A DNA stretch of 64,000 nucleotides from JAGPCK01 sp964535575 (GCA_964535575.1 CAZHTC010000003.1:248001-312000); one strand, 5' to 3'. Numbered from the stretch's first letter, positions 1 through 9,729 are shown. Notes: generated by a model not told the origin, from the letters alone. Numbers and translations: made by a program.

Positions 1-60
1 AACCTACAAAGAATACCGGATAAAAGAATACTTAAGTTAACCCCTTATCTTCGCAACAAT

Positions 61-549
61 ATGCCATCCATTACGGCCATTCAGTATATGGAATCTCCGG
101 TGGGGTTATTAAAAATAACCGCAAACGATACAGCGATTACTTCTGTTTCGTTTTGTGAGCATATTTCCGAAAATGAGTCTCCTTCTTTTTTAACCAAGCA
201 GTGTGTACATCAACTGAAGGAATACATGGAAGGTAACCGCAAATTATTTGACTTGCCGCTGCAACCGCATGGTACCCCGTTTCAGCAACGGGTGTGGGAG
301 CAATTATTAAACATTCCATACTCAAAAACAATTTCTTACCACCGGCTTGCAGTTAATTTAGGTGACCCCAAATGCATCAGAGCGGCCGGAACTGCTAACG
401 GGAAAAACCCGATAGTCGTGATCATTCCCTGCCACCGGGTTATCGGTTCGAATGGAGAACTCACCGGCTATGCAGGTGGCTTGTCACGTAAACAATGGCT
501 GCTCGATCATGAAGCCAGAGTAAACGGCAGCTTCGCCCAATTGTTTTAA
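61..549 (+). CDS. ogt: Methylated-DNA--protein-cysteine methyltransferase
   Basis: Suicide repair enzyme that moves the alkyl group from O6-alkylguanine (or O4-alkylthymine) in DNA to its own cysteine. The 162-aa protein carries the family signature IPCHRVIG at residues 122-129, with acceptor Cys124 and the following His. The helix-turn-helix DNA-binding part precedes it (about residues 72-110, starting at GTPFQQRVW). The length matches the stand-alone Ogt type, without an Ada regulatory domain. ATG at 61 lies 7 bases after a TATCTTCG sequence (46-53) resembling the Bacteroidota -7 promoter box, so it is probably transcribed alone. Confidence 0.95.
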   Translation: MPSITAIQYMESPVGLLKITANDTAITSVSFCEHISENESPSFLTKQCVHQLKEYMEGNRKLFDLPLQPHGTPFQQRVWEQLLNIPYSKTISYHRLAVNLGDPKCIRAAGTANGKNPIVVIIPCHRVIGSNGELTGYAGGLSRKQWLLDHEARVNGSFAQLF

Positions 550-605
550 TTTTCTGTTATGCGGTTTCTACTCTACTTTTGTCGTCTCAGCAGGTTTAAC
601 TCGGT

Positions 606-2336
606 ATGAAAAAGTATGTATTTTTTTCGTTTCTTTTAATTTCCATCGTTGCACACGCAGCAAACGATTCGTTAATCACTCCATTCGAAAAAAGCAAAGG
701 TATGCTAACCGCTACGGTGGCTCAGTGTTTTGATTATTACAAATTGCTGGCTGCCTATTTTCCGGAGCAGGTGACATTGATACAACCATCCGGGCAACCT
801 TTTCCTATGGTGCTGGTTAAAAAAAGACAAAAACAGGAGGATGGACTTGTAATAATGATTAACAATGGAATTCATCCAGGTGAGCCCGATGGGGTGGACG
901 CCACCATGATGCTGGTGCGGGATATTTGTTTGGGTAAAATTCCGCTTCACCCCGAAATTGAATTGCGCATTATTCCTTTTTACAATGTATCGGGAGGATT
1001 GAGACGAGGTAAATATTCGAGAGCCAATCAAAACGGACCGGAGGAATACGGATTCAGAGGCAACGGACAAAACCTTGATTTAAATCGAGACCTAATAAAA
1101 GGAGATGCTTTAGAAACCCGGTGGTTTAAGGAAGTGTTTTGGTACAATAATATCCCTGCTGATTTATTTCTTGAAACACATGTAAGCAATGGAGCCGATT
1201 ATCAGCATACACTCACCATTCTTGCTACTCAACATAATCAGCTTGGGGAAGAGCTGGGAACTTATCAGCACGATAGTTTGATTCCGGGAGTTTATAAATT
1301 ATTACGTGCACGAAATATAGAAGCTTGTCCCTATGTAAACCATTTCAGTTCCACCCCCGATAGTGGCTGGACGGCATTTTTTGATTCGCCCCGTTTTTCT
1401 TCCGGTTATGCGTCCATCAATCATTGCATGGCATTATTGTCAGAAACTCATATGCTCAAACCATTTAAACAACGGGTGGAGCACACACAAGCATTCCTGG
1501 AAGTGATGCTTGTGTATTGTTCCCTTCATAAATGGGAAATGAGTCACGCCATTCAAAGGCAACTTTTGAGTGATATGATTTCAACCGAACCGGTAGGAGT
1601 TATGTGGGAACCCGATTCATTTGTTTTTGCCAAAGTGCCTTTTAAAGGCTATGAGGCAGCAAGGCGTCCAAGTGATGTTTCAGGAGTGCCCCGCATTTAT
1701 TACGATAAAGGCAGGCCCTACACGAGTCTGGTAAAATATTACGATTGTTATAAACCTGTGGTAACTGTTCAGGCACCCCGAATGTATCTGGTTCCGCTTG
1801 CTTATACCAGGGTGATTGAGGAATTGCAACGAAACAACATGCTGCCCGACTCGTTTCAATTTTTAATTCTAAGATCTGATACGCTGATAAAGGTACAGGT
1901 ATATCATATCGATTCGTTTAAAACCGTAAATAAACCTTATGAAGGGCATTACCTTCATTACCAAACGGCAGTAAGCGGTGAGGTTAAACAGGTTTTAATT
2001 CCGGGAGGAACGTATGTTGTAGTAAATGCCCAAAACCCAATGCACAAAAAGTTTTTGGTCAATGTTCTTGAGCCATCGGCCCCCGACAGCTATTTCAACT
2101 GGAATTTTTTTGATGGAATTTTGCAGCAAAAGGAGGGATACAGTGATTACGTGTTTGAAGATGTAGCAGCAGACATATTAAAAAAGCAGCCTGCGCTACT
2201 GGAAGAATTTTTAGAAAAGAAAAAAAAGGATGCCGCATTTGCAGCAAGCCCTCAGGCGCAACTCGACTGGGTGTATAAACATTCGGTATACTACGAAGGA
2301 ACAGTGAATCTGTATCCGGTGTACCGGGTTAATTGA
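606..2336 (+). CDS. M14 family zinc carboxypeptidase, secreted
   Basis: Predicted zinc metallocarboxypeptidase of the M14 superfamily. A signal peptide covers about residues 1-18 (cut after AHA). Zinc ligands visible are His90 and Glu93 in HPGEPDG and His192 in LETHVS. NLDLNRD (157-162) holds the Arg that binds the substrate carboxylate in this family. The remaining roughly 350 residues have no recognised domain and are longer than a minimal M14 catalytic unit. It probably acts in the periplasm or outside the cell on peptides or peptidoglycan stems; the substrate is unknown. A TACTTTTG box at 574-581 is a likely -7 promoter element. It converges with the next gene, and no terminator hairpin is seen in the 18-base gap. 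Confidence 0.85.
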   Translation: MKKYVFFSFLLISIVAHAANDSLITPFEKSKGMLTATVAQCFDYYKLLAAYFPEQVTLIQPSGQPFPMVLVKKRQKQEDGLVIMINNGIHPGEPDGVDATMMLVRDICLGKIPLHPEIELRIIPFYNVSGGLRRGKYSRANQNGPEEYGFRGNGQNLDLNRDLIKGDALETRWFKEVFWYNNIPADLFLETHVSNGADYQHTLTILATQHNQLGEELGTYQHDSLIPGVYKLLRARNIEACPYVNHFSSTPDSGWTAFFDSPRFSSGYASINHCMALLSETHMLKPFKQRVEHTQAFLEVMLVYCSLHKWEMSHAIQRQLLSDMISTEPVGVMWEPDSFVFAKVPFKGYEAARRPSDVSGVPRIYYDKGRPYTSLVKYYDCYKPVVTVQAPRMYLVPLAYTRVIEELQRNNMLPDSFQFLILRSDTLIKVQVYHIDSFKTVNKPYEGHYLHYQTAVSGEVKQVLIPGGTYVVVNAQNPMHKKFLVNVLEPSAPDSYFNWNFFDGILQQKEGYSDYVFEDVAADILKKQPALLEEFLEKKKKDAAFAASPQAQLDWVYKHSVYYEGTVNLYPVYRVN

Positions 2337-2354
2337 ACGAAAGAATAAGGATTA

Positions 2355-2738
2355 TCAGGTAACCGGAGGCTCCCAAAGTTCAATTTTATTTCCTTCGGGA
2401 TCAAGTATCCATCCGAATTTACCAAATTCGCTTTCATCCGTTTTATCCATTACCTGCACTCCTTCCTTGCGCAGTGCTTCTAAAAGGGCTGTTAAATCTT
2501 TTACCACAAAATTCAGCATAAATGGTTTATCAGATGGAGCAAAATAGGTGGAGTCATTTGAAAATGGGCTCCAAACGGTATAGGCCTTGTCGTTTTTCTG
2601 AGCTAATGTAGCCCACGGAAAAATAACCCCACCCCAGTCATCAACAGGGAGGCCCAAATGTTTTTTATACCATTCGGCTAACGATTTTTTGTCGGAGGAT
2701 TTGAAGAAAATTCCTCCTAAACCAATTACTCTTTCCAT
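2355..2738 (-). CDS. VOC family (glyoxalase/bleomycin-resistance fold) protein
   Basis: A 127-aa single-module vicinal-oxygen-chelate protein. It starts RVIGLGGIFFKSSD followed by a helix with WYKKHLGLPV, and ends with the DPEGNKIELWEPP strand that supplies the metal-binding Glu in many VOC enzymes. It resembles Bacteroidota 'glyoxalase/dioxygenase' proteins of unknown substrate. It is monocistronic and convergent with the M14 gene. The function cannot be set beyond the fold. Confidence 0.85.
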   Translation of the reverse strand: MERVIGLGGIFFKSSDKKSLAEWYKKHLGLPVDDWGGVIFPWATLAQKNDKAYTVWSPFSNDSTYFAPSDKPFMLNFVVKDLTALLEALRKEGVQVMDKTDESEFGKFGWILDPEGNKIELWEPPVT

Positions 2739-2788
2739 ACGGTAAATGTTTATTTTGAAGTAAAGATAACAACTATATTCATACGAAG

Positions 2789-3925
2789 TTAAGCTAGCGA
2801 TAAGTGTGCAAGTTCGTCTCCTATTTTACTTCCCAAGGCCACACCCATTCCATTTAATTTTACACCAAGGCATATACGTTCGGAATAACGTTTTACTTCC
2901 GGTGTTTTATCCTTACCAAATCCCATAATACCGGCCCAGCGTTCGGTAATGGAAAAAGATTTACCCGGAACAATCATTTCTTGGAGGTACCATTCTAATT
3001 TATGCTGAACAGTTGCGGTAAGATTGAGTTCGGTAGTGTTTTCGGCCTCAAAATTTAAATTGCGTCCGCCACCAAACAAAATGCGGTTATTAAGGTTCCT
3101 GAAATAATAGTATCCTTCATCAAAATTAAATGTGCCTTTAAAGGGCAAGTCGGGAATTGGAGAGGTGATGAGTACCTGCCCGCGTGCAGGACAGACCTGG
3201 ACATCGGGGAGCAGCTTTTGGGTAAATGCGTTTGTGCAAATCAACACTTGCGATGCCGCAAAACAAATGGCCGATTCGGGCGAATTGAGCAATTGCGCTA
3301 CTATTTGAACCTGCTTATGGCTTTCATGTAAACTAATTACTTCGGCACCGGTAATAATTTTAATGTGCCGTTCACCGCACAGCTGCCAAAGTTTCTGCAT
3401 CATTTTTCCGCTATGTAATTGCCCGTCAACTTGGTTAAACACCATTCCTTTTACCACTTTATTATTAAATCCAAACGAAGGAATTAATTGTGAAGCGATG
3501 GAATAAACCGGTTTTTCGAAGTAAGGGTTGAGTAATGCATTCAGGTAATCTATTTTGTCAATGCTCGCGCTTTTATCATCAAACAGCAATTCGTAGCCAC
3601 CGTTTTGTTCAAAATCAATTGTGGAGTCTCCGGTGCGTTTTCTCGTAAGTTGTAAACCTTCCCATCGTTTTATCATCAGTTGCACCACCCGCTCTTCGCC
3701 CATCAGGTCAATATCGTGCAGCTTTTCGCCAATGGTTCCTATACAGGCAAAACCGGCATTTTTGGTGCTTGCACCGGTAGGTAATAATCCTCTTTCCAAA
3801 ATAAGAATGGAGGCATGAGGTTTTTTTTCGCGCAACGAAAGTGCAGCAGATAAGCCGGTAATTCCTGCACCAATAACGATAAAGTCATATTCCAGAAACG
3901 ACTCTTTTTCCCAAATACTCAGCAT
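2789..3925 (-). CDS. FAD-dependent oxidoreductase (D-amino-acid oxidase/DAO family)
   Basis: A 378-aa flavoprotein. The Rossmann dinucleotide motif GAGITG is at residues 19-24, followed by the acidic end of the second strand (LILERG) and the DAO-type GASTKNAG segment. The middle part is the substrate-binding region. The C-terminal FAD contact is TERWAGIMGFGKDKTPEV and GVKLNGMGVALGS. It probably oxidises an amine or amino acid; related proteins are annotated as glycine oxidase-like. It is the last gene of a three-gene minus-strand run, its ATG overlapping the Nudix stop region by 7 bases, so translation is probably coupled. Confidence 0.85.
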   Translation of the reverse strand: MLSIWEKESFLEYDFIVIGAGITGLSAALSLREKKPHASILILERGLLPTGASTKNAGFACIGTIGEKLHDIDLMGEERVVQLMIKRWEGLQLTRKRTGDSTIDFEQNGGYELLFDDKSASIDKIDYLNALLNPYFEKPVYSIASQLIPSFGFNNKVVKGMVFNQVDGQLHSGKMMQKLWQLCGERHIKIITGAEVISLHESHKQVQIVAQLLNSPESAICFAASQVLICTNAFTQKLLPDVQVCPARGQVLITSPIPDLPFKGTFNFDEGYYYFRNLNNRILFGGGRNLNFEAENTTELNLTATVQHKLEWYLQEMIVPGKSFSITERWAGIMGFGKDKTPEVKRYSERICLGVKLNGMGVALGSKIGDELAHLSLA

Positions 3926-4374
3926 AGGGTTTTGGTTTTTAGCAACAGGTTACAAACATATTTATCAATAGGGAAGGTCATCATTTCATCAGTGAGTGCT
4001 TGGAGTTTAATCCATTCAAAACGCATGGTGGCTGTTTTACCATTTTGCATTTCAATATGGTCAGGAAAAATAATTTTTTGAGCGAGCGGTTTCAGCACAT
4101 AATACACCGAAATAATCTGGTCGCCTTTGTAAAAAGCACTCTCCTGAAAAAAATGCGTAGTGTAAAAATGAGCGTGAATTTCGGCTTCTGTTTTCAGCTC
4201 TTCCCTAAATTCTCGCTTTAGTCCATCTTCAAGCCCTTCACCGGGTTCAAGTCCGCCACCGGGAAATTTAGTAAAATGAAAATCGTTTATTGATTCATGC
4301 ACAATAAGGATTTCGTTTTCGGCATTGGTGAGCAAGCCGTAAACGCGCAGATTAAATCGTTTAATCCCGTTCAA
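3919..4374 (-). CDS. Nudix hydrolase
   Basis: A 151-aa hydrolase of nucleoside-diphosphate-linked substrates. The Nudix box occupies residues 40-60 (G40, E46, R54-E55, E58-E59), matching GX5EX7REUXEE; the usual closing Gly is replaced by Lys. The only early start is TTG at 4374, which overlaps the TGA of the upstream outer-membrane gene as TTGA. This is the arrangement expected for translational coupling. The substrate is not predictable. Confidence 0.88.
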   Translation of the reverse strand: MNGIKRFNLRVYGLLTNAENEILIVHESINDFHFTKFPGGGLEPGEGLEDGLKREFREELKTEAEIHAHFYTTHFFQESAFYKGDQIISVYYVLKPLAQKIIFPDHIEMQNGKTATMRFEWIKLQALTDEMMTFPIDKYVCNLLLKTKTLC

Positions 4375-5174
4375 TTTTTCTTTTTGTCGTCAATTTTCTG
4401 AAACCGGTAATTGATGCCTGCTGCCAGCATAATAGTGGTACCCCGCATTTTCAGGTCTCCTTTACTCAGCGGAACAAGGTTGTAACTGAGCAGTGGTTGT
4501 GCACTCAGAATGATTTTGTTTTTCATCAGGTATTCGATTCTAAAACCTACACAGGCATTCACATTCACTTTATTCATATTAAAGCCGGTGCTGTCAAATG
4601 AAGCTTTATCCTTTCCGTTTACGGTAAAACCTTCAAACTGGCTGTTAATTTTACTTCCGGCAAGGTAATTTACCTGTAAACCCGCTGTGCCGTATATATT
4701 GTACTGAAAGTTCATGTCTTTAAACGGAATCCCAAAATTGAGCATGACAGGTACCTGAAGGTAACTGAAGCGGTAGTGGAAATGAACCGTGTGGTCGGCA
4801 CTCTGGTCGTTAATTTTGGGTCCTCCGGGATAAACGGGATCAAGAAATTTGAGATTGCCAATGCTTCTTACAAAACCAATCTGATAAAAGGAGATACCCG
4901 TTTGAAATTCGATATCCCGCTTTATATTGTACATAAAGGTGAACCCTAAGCCAAGTCCAATATCCATTTTATCTTTTCCTTTTACCGAGTCGGACACCTG
5001 TTTAAAAGTAATGGTGCTTTGCGGGTTGATAAAATTATTGCTTCCCGAAACAACTTTCATAAAAGAAACATTAGGAAGTATGGAAAATCCCAGTTTAAAA
5101 CCGGTTTGTTTGGTTTGAGCAGTGGCTGAGAGAACGGTGAAGGCTACCAGGCAATATGTAATGATTTTCTTCAT
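4371..5174 (-). CDS. Outer-membrane beta-barrel protein (PorT-like fold)
   Basis: A 267-aa protein starting at the ATG at 5174, giving signal peptide MKKIITYCLVAFTVLSATAQ. The seven codons upstream in the same frame are not signal-like. The mature part is alternating hydrophobic/polar strands (GLGLGFTFMYNI, FQTGISFYQIGFV, FSYLQVPVMLNFG, ACVGFRIEYLMK), the pattern of 'outer membrane beta-barrel' proteins common in Bacteroidota. First gene of a run with the Nudix and DAO genes. A minus-strand TAATTTTG box at 5193-5200 is a likely promoter 18 bases before the start. The transported ligand is unknown. Confidence 0.8.
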   Translation of the reverse strand: MKKIITYCLVAFTVLSATAQTKQTGFKLGFSILPNVSFMKVVSGSNNFINPQSTITFKQVSDSVKGKDKMDIGLGLGFTFMYNIKRDIEFQTGISFYQIGFVRSIGNLKFLDPVYPGGPKINDQSADHTVHFHYRFSYLQVPVMLNFGIPFKDMNFQYNIYGTAGLQVNYLAGSKINSQFEGFTVNGKDKASFDSTGFNMNKVNVNACVGFRIEYLMKNKIILSAQPLLSYNLVPLSKGDLKMRGTTIMLAAGINYRFQKIDDKKKN

Positions 5175-5242
5175 GGGTATAATTTGATGGGGCAAAATTA
5201 CCTAAAAATTGTACAATGCCCGAAAATAAGTAATTTGCCTTA

Positions 5243-5926
5243 ATGAAAAAATTGGTAGTACTCACAGGTGCCGGAATAAGTGCCGAAAGCGGTTTGCAAA
5301 CTTTTAGAGACGAGGGCGGATTATGGGAGGGATATAGTGTATATGACGTAGCCACGCCTCAGGCATGGCACAAAAATCCGGGAATGGTGCAGGAGTTTTA
5401 TAATATGCGCAGAAAAGCTGTGCTTGAGGCACAACCAAATGCTGCTCATCTGGGACTGGCCGAATTGGAAAACTATTTTGATGTTATTATCATCACACAG
5501 AATATTGATAACCTACATGAAAGGGCGGGTTCAACCAAAGTGCTGCACCTGCATGGAGAAATTACAAAAGCACAAAGTTCATTAAACCCCCAATTTGTTT
5601 ATCCGATGGATGGATGGGAGCTAAAAATGGGGGATACCTGCGAATTGGGCTCGCAGTTAAGGCCGCATATTGTGTGGTTTGGAGAGCAGGTTCCTATGAT
5701 GTATGAGGCGGAAAAAATTACCGCAGAAGCTGAATTGTTTGTGGTAATCGGTACCTCATTGCAGGTGTATCCCGCAGCCGGACTTCTACACTCGGCCCCG
5801 CATTTTATCCAAAAGTATTTAATCGATCCCAAACCGGGAGGCTTGGCAAACGTACCAAACCTAACGGTGATTGCCGAAAAAGCCGGAACCGGTATTAAGC
5901 GACTGAAAGAATTGTTACTTCACTAA
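5243..5926 (+). CDS. cobB: NAD-dependent protein deacylase, sirtuin family (class III-like)
   Basis: Removes acyl groups from protein lysines using NAD. Visible motifs are GAGISAESG (9-17), FRDEGGLW, TQNIDNLH (85-92), catalytic His104 in LHLHGE, and GTSLQVYPA for NAD binding. Tyr53 and Arg56 (Y-N-M-R) form the YxxR pair that favours succinyl or malonyl lysine in SIRT5/CobB-type enzymes. The four zinc cysteines of most sirtuins are missing: only one Cys (in DTCELG) lies in the zinc-module region. Length is 227 aa. It diverges from the beta-barrel gene. Confidence 0.93.
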   Translation: MKKLVVLTGAGISAESGLQTFRDEGGLWEGYSVYDVATPQAWHKNPGMVQEFYNMRRKAVLEAQPNAAHLGLAELENYFDVIIITQNIDNLHERAGSTKVLHLHGEITKAQSSLNPQFVYPMDGWELKMGDTCELGSQLRPHIVWFGEQVPMMYEAEKITAEAELFVVIGTSLQVYPAAGLLHSAPHFIQKYLIDPKPGGLANVPNLTVIAEKAGTGIKRLKELLLH

Positions 5927-6007
5927 CCTTAACCGGTTTGATTTTATACGAATGGGGAAATCATTTCACCTGTTTGATGTAATTTTGACCCATAAAAATT
6001 TCAGCTT

Positions 6008-6496
6008 ATGAAGCCGTTGATTTTACAATACGCACAATACAATGTTTGGGCTAATGAACGGGTTGCCGGATTCATTAATGAAGAATGGGTGGATATCGAA
6101 ATGAAAAGCAGTTTCTCAACCATTCGCAAGACCTTGTATCATTTATGGGATGCGCAGCATATCTGGCTCTCCCGGTTAAATGGACTGCCTGTGTCGGGCG
6201 GGCCGGGCAAAACATTTACCGACTCCTTTAAAGAAGCCTGCAGCCTGTTGGTTCTTTCATCAAAAGAGCTGGTTGCATTTATTGAGAAGAAAGAAGAAAG
6301 TTTTTTGCTTAGGGAAATCAGTTATGAAAACCTCCAGAAAGCAACATTCACCAATAAGGTGTACGAAATGATTATGCAAACTTGTAATCATGCAACCTTT
6401 CACAGGGGACAATTAATAACCATGCTCAGGGAGGCAGGGGCAACCGAATTAAAATCGACCGACATGATTACGTTCTTAAGAGAAAACCATACTTAA
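6008..6496 (+). CDS. DinB/YfiT-like metal-binding protein
   Basis: A 162-aa four-helix DinB-fold protein. The likely metal triad is His45 (LYHLWDAQH), His128 and His132 (NHATFHRGQL); the HRGQ tail of the last helix is a hallmark of the family. Homologues include thiol-dependent S-transferases, and this genome encodes the bacillithiol enzyme BshC, so a bacillithiol-linked role is possible but unproven. A TAATTTTG box at 5980-5987 lies 20 bases before the ATG. Confidence 0.88.
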   Translation: MKPLILQYAQYNVWANERVAGFINEEWVDIEMKSSFSTIRKTLYHLWDAQHIWLSRLNGLPVSGGPGKTFTDSFKEACSLLVLSSKELVAFIEKKEESFLLREISYENLQKATFTNKVYEMIMQTCNHATFHRGQLITMLREAGATELKSTDMITFLRENHT

Positions 6497-6529
6497 CAGT
6501 TAATTAACTTTGTTTTTATATCATTGCAC

Positions 6530-7570
6530 ATGACACAAACAAAAACGTTTAACCCGAATGATCCGGGTACATCTGACAGTAATGTATTCGGGCTCCCATA
6601 CAAGGCCGCTGATGCCGATTTGGTTATTATTCCGGTACCCTGGGAAGCAACCGTTTCTTACGGTGCAGGCACCATTCATGGCCCTGAGGCTATTCTGGAA
6701 GCATCAAAACAAATTGATTTGTATCACCCATTAATCAAAGAAGTATGGAAACACAAAATGGCCATTTGTGACGAAGAGCCTTCTATACGTAAACTAAGCA
6801 AGGAAACACGAAAGTTTTCGAAAGAAATTATAGAAACTCTGGCAAAAGGGAAAGAGGTTCCGTCAAAAAAAACAGAGCGGGTAAACCAGGCCTGCGAAGC
6901 CATGGTGCAAAGCGTACGGATTCAGGCTTTGCAATGGATGAAAAAAGGAAAATTTGTAGCTTCCCTGGGCGGAGATCACAGCACACCTTTGGGACTTATG
7001 CAGGCATTGGCCACTAAACATGAGTTTGGTATTTTGCAAATTGATGCCCATTGCGACTTAAGGAATGCCTATGAAGGATTTCAGTATTCGCATGCTTCCA
7101 TTATGAACAATGCGCTGAAGGAGAAAAAAATTACCGCTCTTACACAAGTAGGTATTCGTGATTATTGCGAAGAAGAGGTCGCTTTTATTGCAAAAAACAA
7201 ATCGCGTGTAAACGTATTTTTTGACCGCGATATTCAGAGGAAAAAAATGGAAGGAACGCTGTGGGCAAAACAGGTGACCGCCATTATTAAAACCCTTCCG
7301 CAAAAGGTATTCATCAGCTTTGATATTGACGGTTTAACTCCCGACCATTGTCCTCATACCGGAACTCCTGTACCGGGCGGGTTAAGTTTTGCCGAGGTAA
7401 CCTACCTGATAGAAAAGGTGGCTCAATCAGGAAAACAAATTATCGGGTTTGATTTAAATGAAGTTTCTCCAGGTAAAAATGATGATTGGGATGCAAACGT
7501 TGGCGCAAGGGTGTTGTTTTTACTATGCTGCAGCTGGATGATTAACCGGAAAAAAAGTAAACGCGGTTAA
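6530..7570 (+). CDS. Agmatinase/arginase family ureohydrolase
   Basis: Binuclear manganese ureohydrolase, 346 aa from the ATG at 6530 (a TTG two codons upstream is less likely). Metal-binding signatures are GGDHS (about residues 146-150), DAHCD (about 172-176) with a nearby Ser-His, and SFDIDGLTPDHCPHTGTPVPGG (split motif from about 263), which gives the Asp-x-Asp pair and the GTPxPGG loop. The family covers agmatinase, arginase, formimidoylglutamase and guanidinobutyrase; which guanidino substrate is used cannot be told. A TAACTTTG box at 6505-6512 may be the promoter. It is convergent with the histidine kinase. Confidence 0.88.
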   Translation: MTQTKTFNPNDPGTSDSNVFGLPYKAADADLVIIPVPWEATVSYGAGTIHGPEAILEASKQIDLYHPLIKEVWKHKMAICDEEPSIRKLSKETRKFSKEIIETLAKGKEVPSKKTERVNQACEAMVQSVRIQALQWMKKGKFVASLGGDHSTPLGLMQALATKHEFGILQIDAHCDLRNAYEGFQYSHASIMNNALKEKKITALTQVGIRDYCEEEVAFIAKNKSRVNVFFDRDIQRKKMEGTLWAKQVTAIIKTLPQKVFISFDIDGLTPDHCPHTGTPVPGGLSFAEVTYLIEKVAQSGKQIIGFDLNEVSPGKNDDWDANVGARVLFLLCCSWMINRKKSKRG

Positions 7571-7589
7571 TAATTCCGTTTTTCGCCAG

Positions 7590-9716
7590 CTATTTTTTCA
7601 GTTTACGGTTTTTGCATAAAAGCATTTTTTCCATCAGTTCGGTATTGCTGTAGGGCTTGGTAATAAATTCATCAAAGCCTGCATCACTTGCTTTTTTCCG
7701 ACTCTCTTCAAATACGTCAGCCGTGAGTGCAATAACTGAAATATTCTTGTTTGTTTCTCCTGCTTCTCCGTTTCTTATTTTTTTAGTGGCGGTTATGCCG
7801 TCCATTTCGGGCATTTGTAAATCCATTAATACAATATCGTATTCCTGTTCCTGTATCATTTTTATGGCCTCCTTACCATTGGAGGCCATTTTAAGATTTA
7901 CTCCCCATTTTTTGAATAGTTGAATGGCCAGTTTTTGATTTACCAGATTATCTTCGGCCATTAACACACGACATTCGAAGGTGCCCTGAGGTAAATCGGC
8001 TTCAGTTAGGTGCGGTGGCTCTTCTCCGACAACATTATCGGGGTGGGCTACTTCAAAAGGGATGTTAACCGTAAATGTACTCCCTTTTCCCACCGCACTC
8101 TCCACACTTATTTTACCACTCATTAACTGGCAAAATTTTCTCGAAATGTTCAAACCGAGTCCGGTTCCTCCGTATTTGCGGTTGGTATATCCTTCGGCCT
8201 GCGTAAAGCTGTCAAAAATCTCCTCTCTTTTGCTTGCAGGTATTCCAATGCCTGTGTCGGAAATAATAAAATCAATTACCTGCTTTCCGGTTTCCGCAGT
8301 TTTGCATGTCGTTTTGAAAGTTATACAACCGGTTTTGGTGAATTTAACCGCATTCAAAGTAATGTTCAATAAAATCTGACGCAACCTAGCCCTATCGGCA
8401 TTCACAATTTCAGGAATATCATTGCTATACTCAGCTTTAAATTTAAGATTTTTATTTTGTGCATCCCATTCGGTTTTCTGTGCAATTTCATCCAGCAGGT
8501 GTTTCAAATTAAAGGGTTTGTTTTCCAAACTTATTTTACCCTCATCAAATCTGGAAAGGTCAAGTATGTCATCAATCAGTGCAAGTAAATTATCTGCCGA
8601 TTCTTTTATGATGTGCAGGTTTTCCTGCAGGTTTACCGAAGGTGATTGAATCAGAAGGTCCGACATTCCCAGAATGGCGTTCAACGGAGTTCTTATTTCA
8701 TGACTTATATTTGAAAGGAAATTGCTTTTGGCTTTTGCTGTTTGCTCGGCCATCAGTTTAGAATGCAGTAAACTTATCTGTGCTTCTTTTTGCGGAGTAA
8801 TTTCAATTCCGTATCCAATCACAAAAAGCACTTCCTCCGTGTCGCCTAAGATAGGGTGCATTCTTCGGATAAAATGATGTGTAATCCCTTTGCGGTCAAC
8901 AATAGCTTCTTCAAATTCAATTACTTTTTTGTATGTTAATACATCGTGAAAGGCACGATCTCTAATTTTTACAAATTCCACGGTTTTTTTCCGGAAGTTC
9001 ATATACTCCGTTTCCGTTTTTCCAATCATCCATTTGCGCATTTCACTGTCTTTAACCGCAGCCTGATTCAGATAAACATATTCTCTTTTGCCGTTAAATA
9101 CAACCAGATCGGTAGGCATTTCATCAAATATTTTTTCAAAGAAATTTTTTTGCTGCCTTAGTACTTTCTCAAAATCAATGTTGGTTTCGCGCAGTTCTAT
9201 AATGATGAAGGCAATGGCAAAAATGGATGTGAAAAGCGATCCATAAAAGAGGGTGTAATTCTTCCACCTGTCTAAATGAACCTGCTCGAAAATAAATTTA
9301 TGATTGGTGAGTTCAAGTACCGCGATGCAAAATAGCGACAAGGCCACCATACTGAACACTTTAAACTTTTCGGCCGATGAAAACAGTACGAAGGAAGCGC
9401 CCATAAGCGGAATGAATAACAGAAATAATCCGGTATTGCGACCAAGTATTAAATCTATAAAAAATACGCTCACATTTAAAACAAAGATGGTGATGATTCT
9501 GAAGGGATCAATTTTTCCCCGCCTGTTCGAAATATATGCCCATCCCATCATGGCGGCCAGCAGCAAACAATAAGTAATCAGATTAATTTGTCCGATAATG
9601 GCAAATAAAAGCATATAAAACAAGGAAGCAGCCAGTCCTAGCAAACTGAACTTTACACTCAGGCTTTCTGTTTTTTTGCTAATGCTGGTATTAAATTCTT
9701 CCTTATTGGTAAACAT
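7590..9716 (-). CDS. Hybrid sensor histidine kinase/response regulator
   Basis: A 708-aa membrane kinase (ATG at 9716; a TTG four codons upstream is possible). Order: about six transmembrane helices (residues 15-175), a PAS domain (about 190-310), HisKA with SHEIRTPLN (phospho-acceptor His about 338), HATPase with DTGIGIP and GGTGLGLNIS, then a C-terminal receiver with the acidic AEDN motif, phospho-acceptor Asp about 630 in LMDLQMPEMDG and the KPYS lysine. There is no DNA-binding output domain, so the signal must pass to another protein (phosphorelay or Hpt). The input ligand is unknown. Confidence 0.93.
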   Translation of the reverse strand: MFTNKEEFNTSISKKTESLSVKFSLLGLAASLFYMLLFAIIGQINLITYCLLLAAMMGWAYISNRRGKIDPFRIITIFVLNVSVFFIDLILGRNTGLFLLFIPLMGASFVLFSSAEKFKVFSMVALSLFCIAVLELTNHKFIFEQVHLDRWKNYTLFYGSLFTSIFAIAFIIIELRETNIDFEKVLRQQKNFFEKIFDEMPTDLVVFNGKREYVYLNQAAVKDSEMRKWMIGKTETEYMNFRKKTVEFVKIRDRAFHDVLTYKKVIEFEEAIVDRKGITHHFIRRMHPILGDTEEVLFVIGYGIEITPQKEAQISLLHSKLMAEQTAKAKSNFLSNISHEIRTPLNAILGMSDLLIQSPSVNLQENLHIIKESADNLLALIDDILDLSRFDEGKISLENKPFNLKHLLDEIAQKTEWDAQNKNLKFKAEYSNDIPEIVNADRARLRQILLNITLNAVKFTKTGCITFKTTCKTAETGKQVIDFIISDTGIGIPASKREEIFDSFTQAEGYTNRKYGGTGLGLNISRKFCQLMSGKISVESAVGKGSTFTVNIPFEVAHPDNVVGEEPPHLTEADLPQGTFECRVLMAEDNLVNQKLAIQLFKKWGVNLKMASNGKEAIKMIQEQEYDIVLMDLQMPEMDGITATKKIRNGEAGETNKNISVIALTADVFEESRKKASDAGFDEFITKPYSNTELMEKMLLCKNRKLKK

Positions 9717-9729
9717 TTGATAAGGCAAG

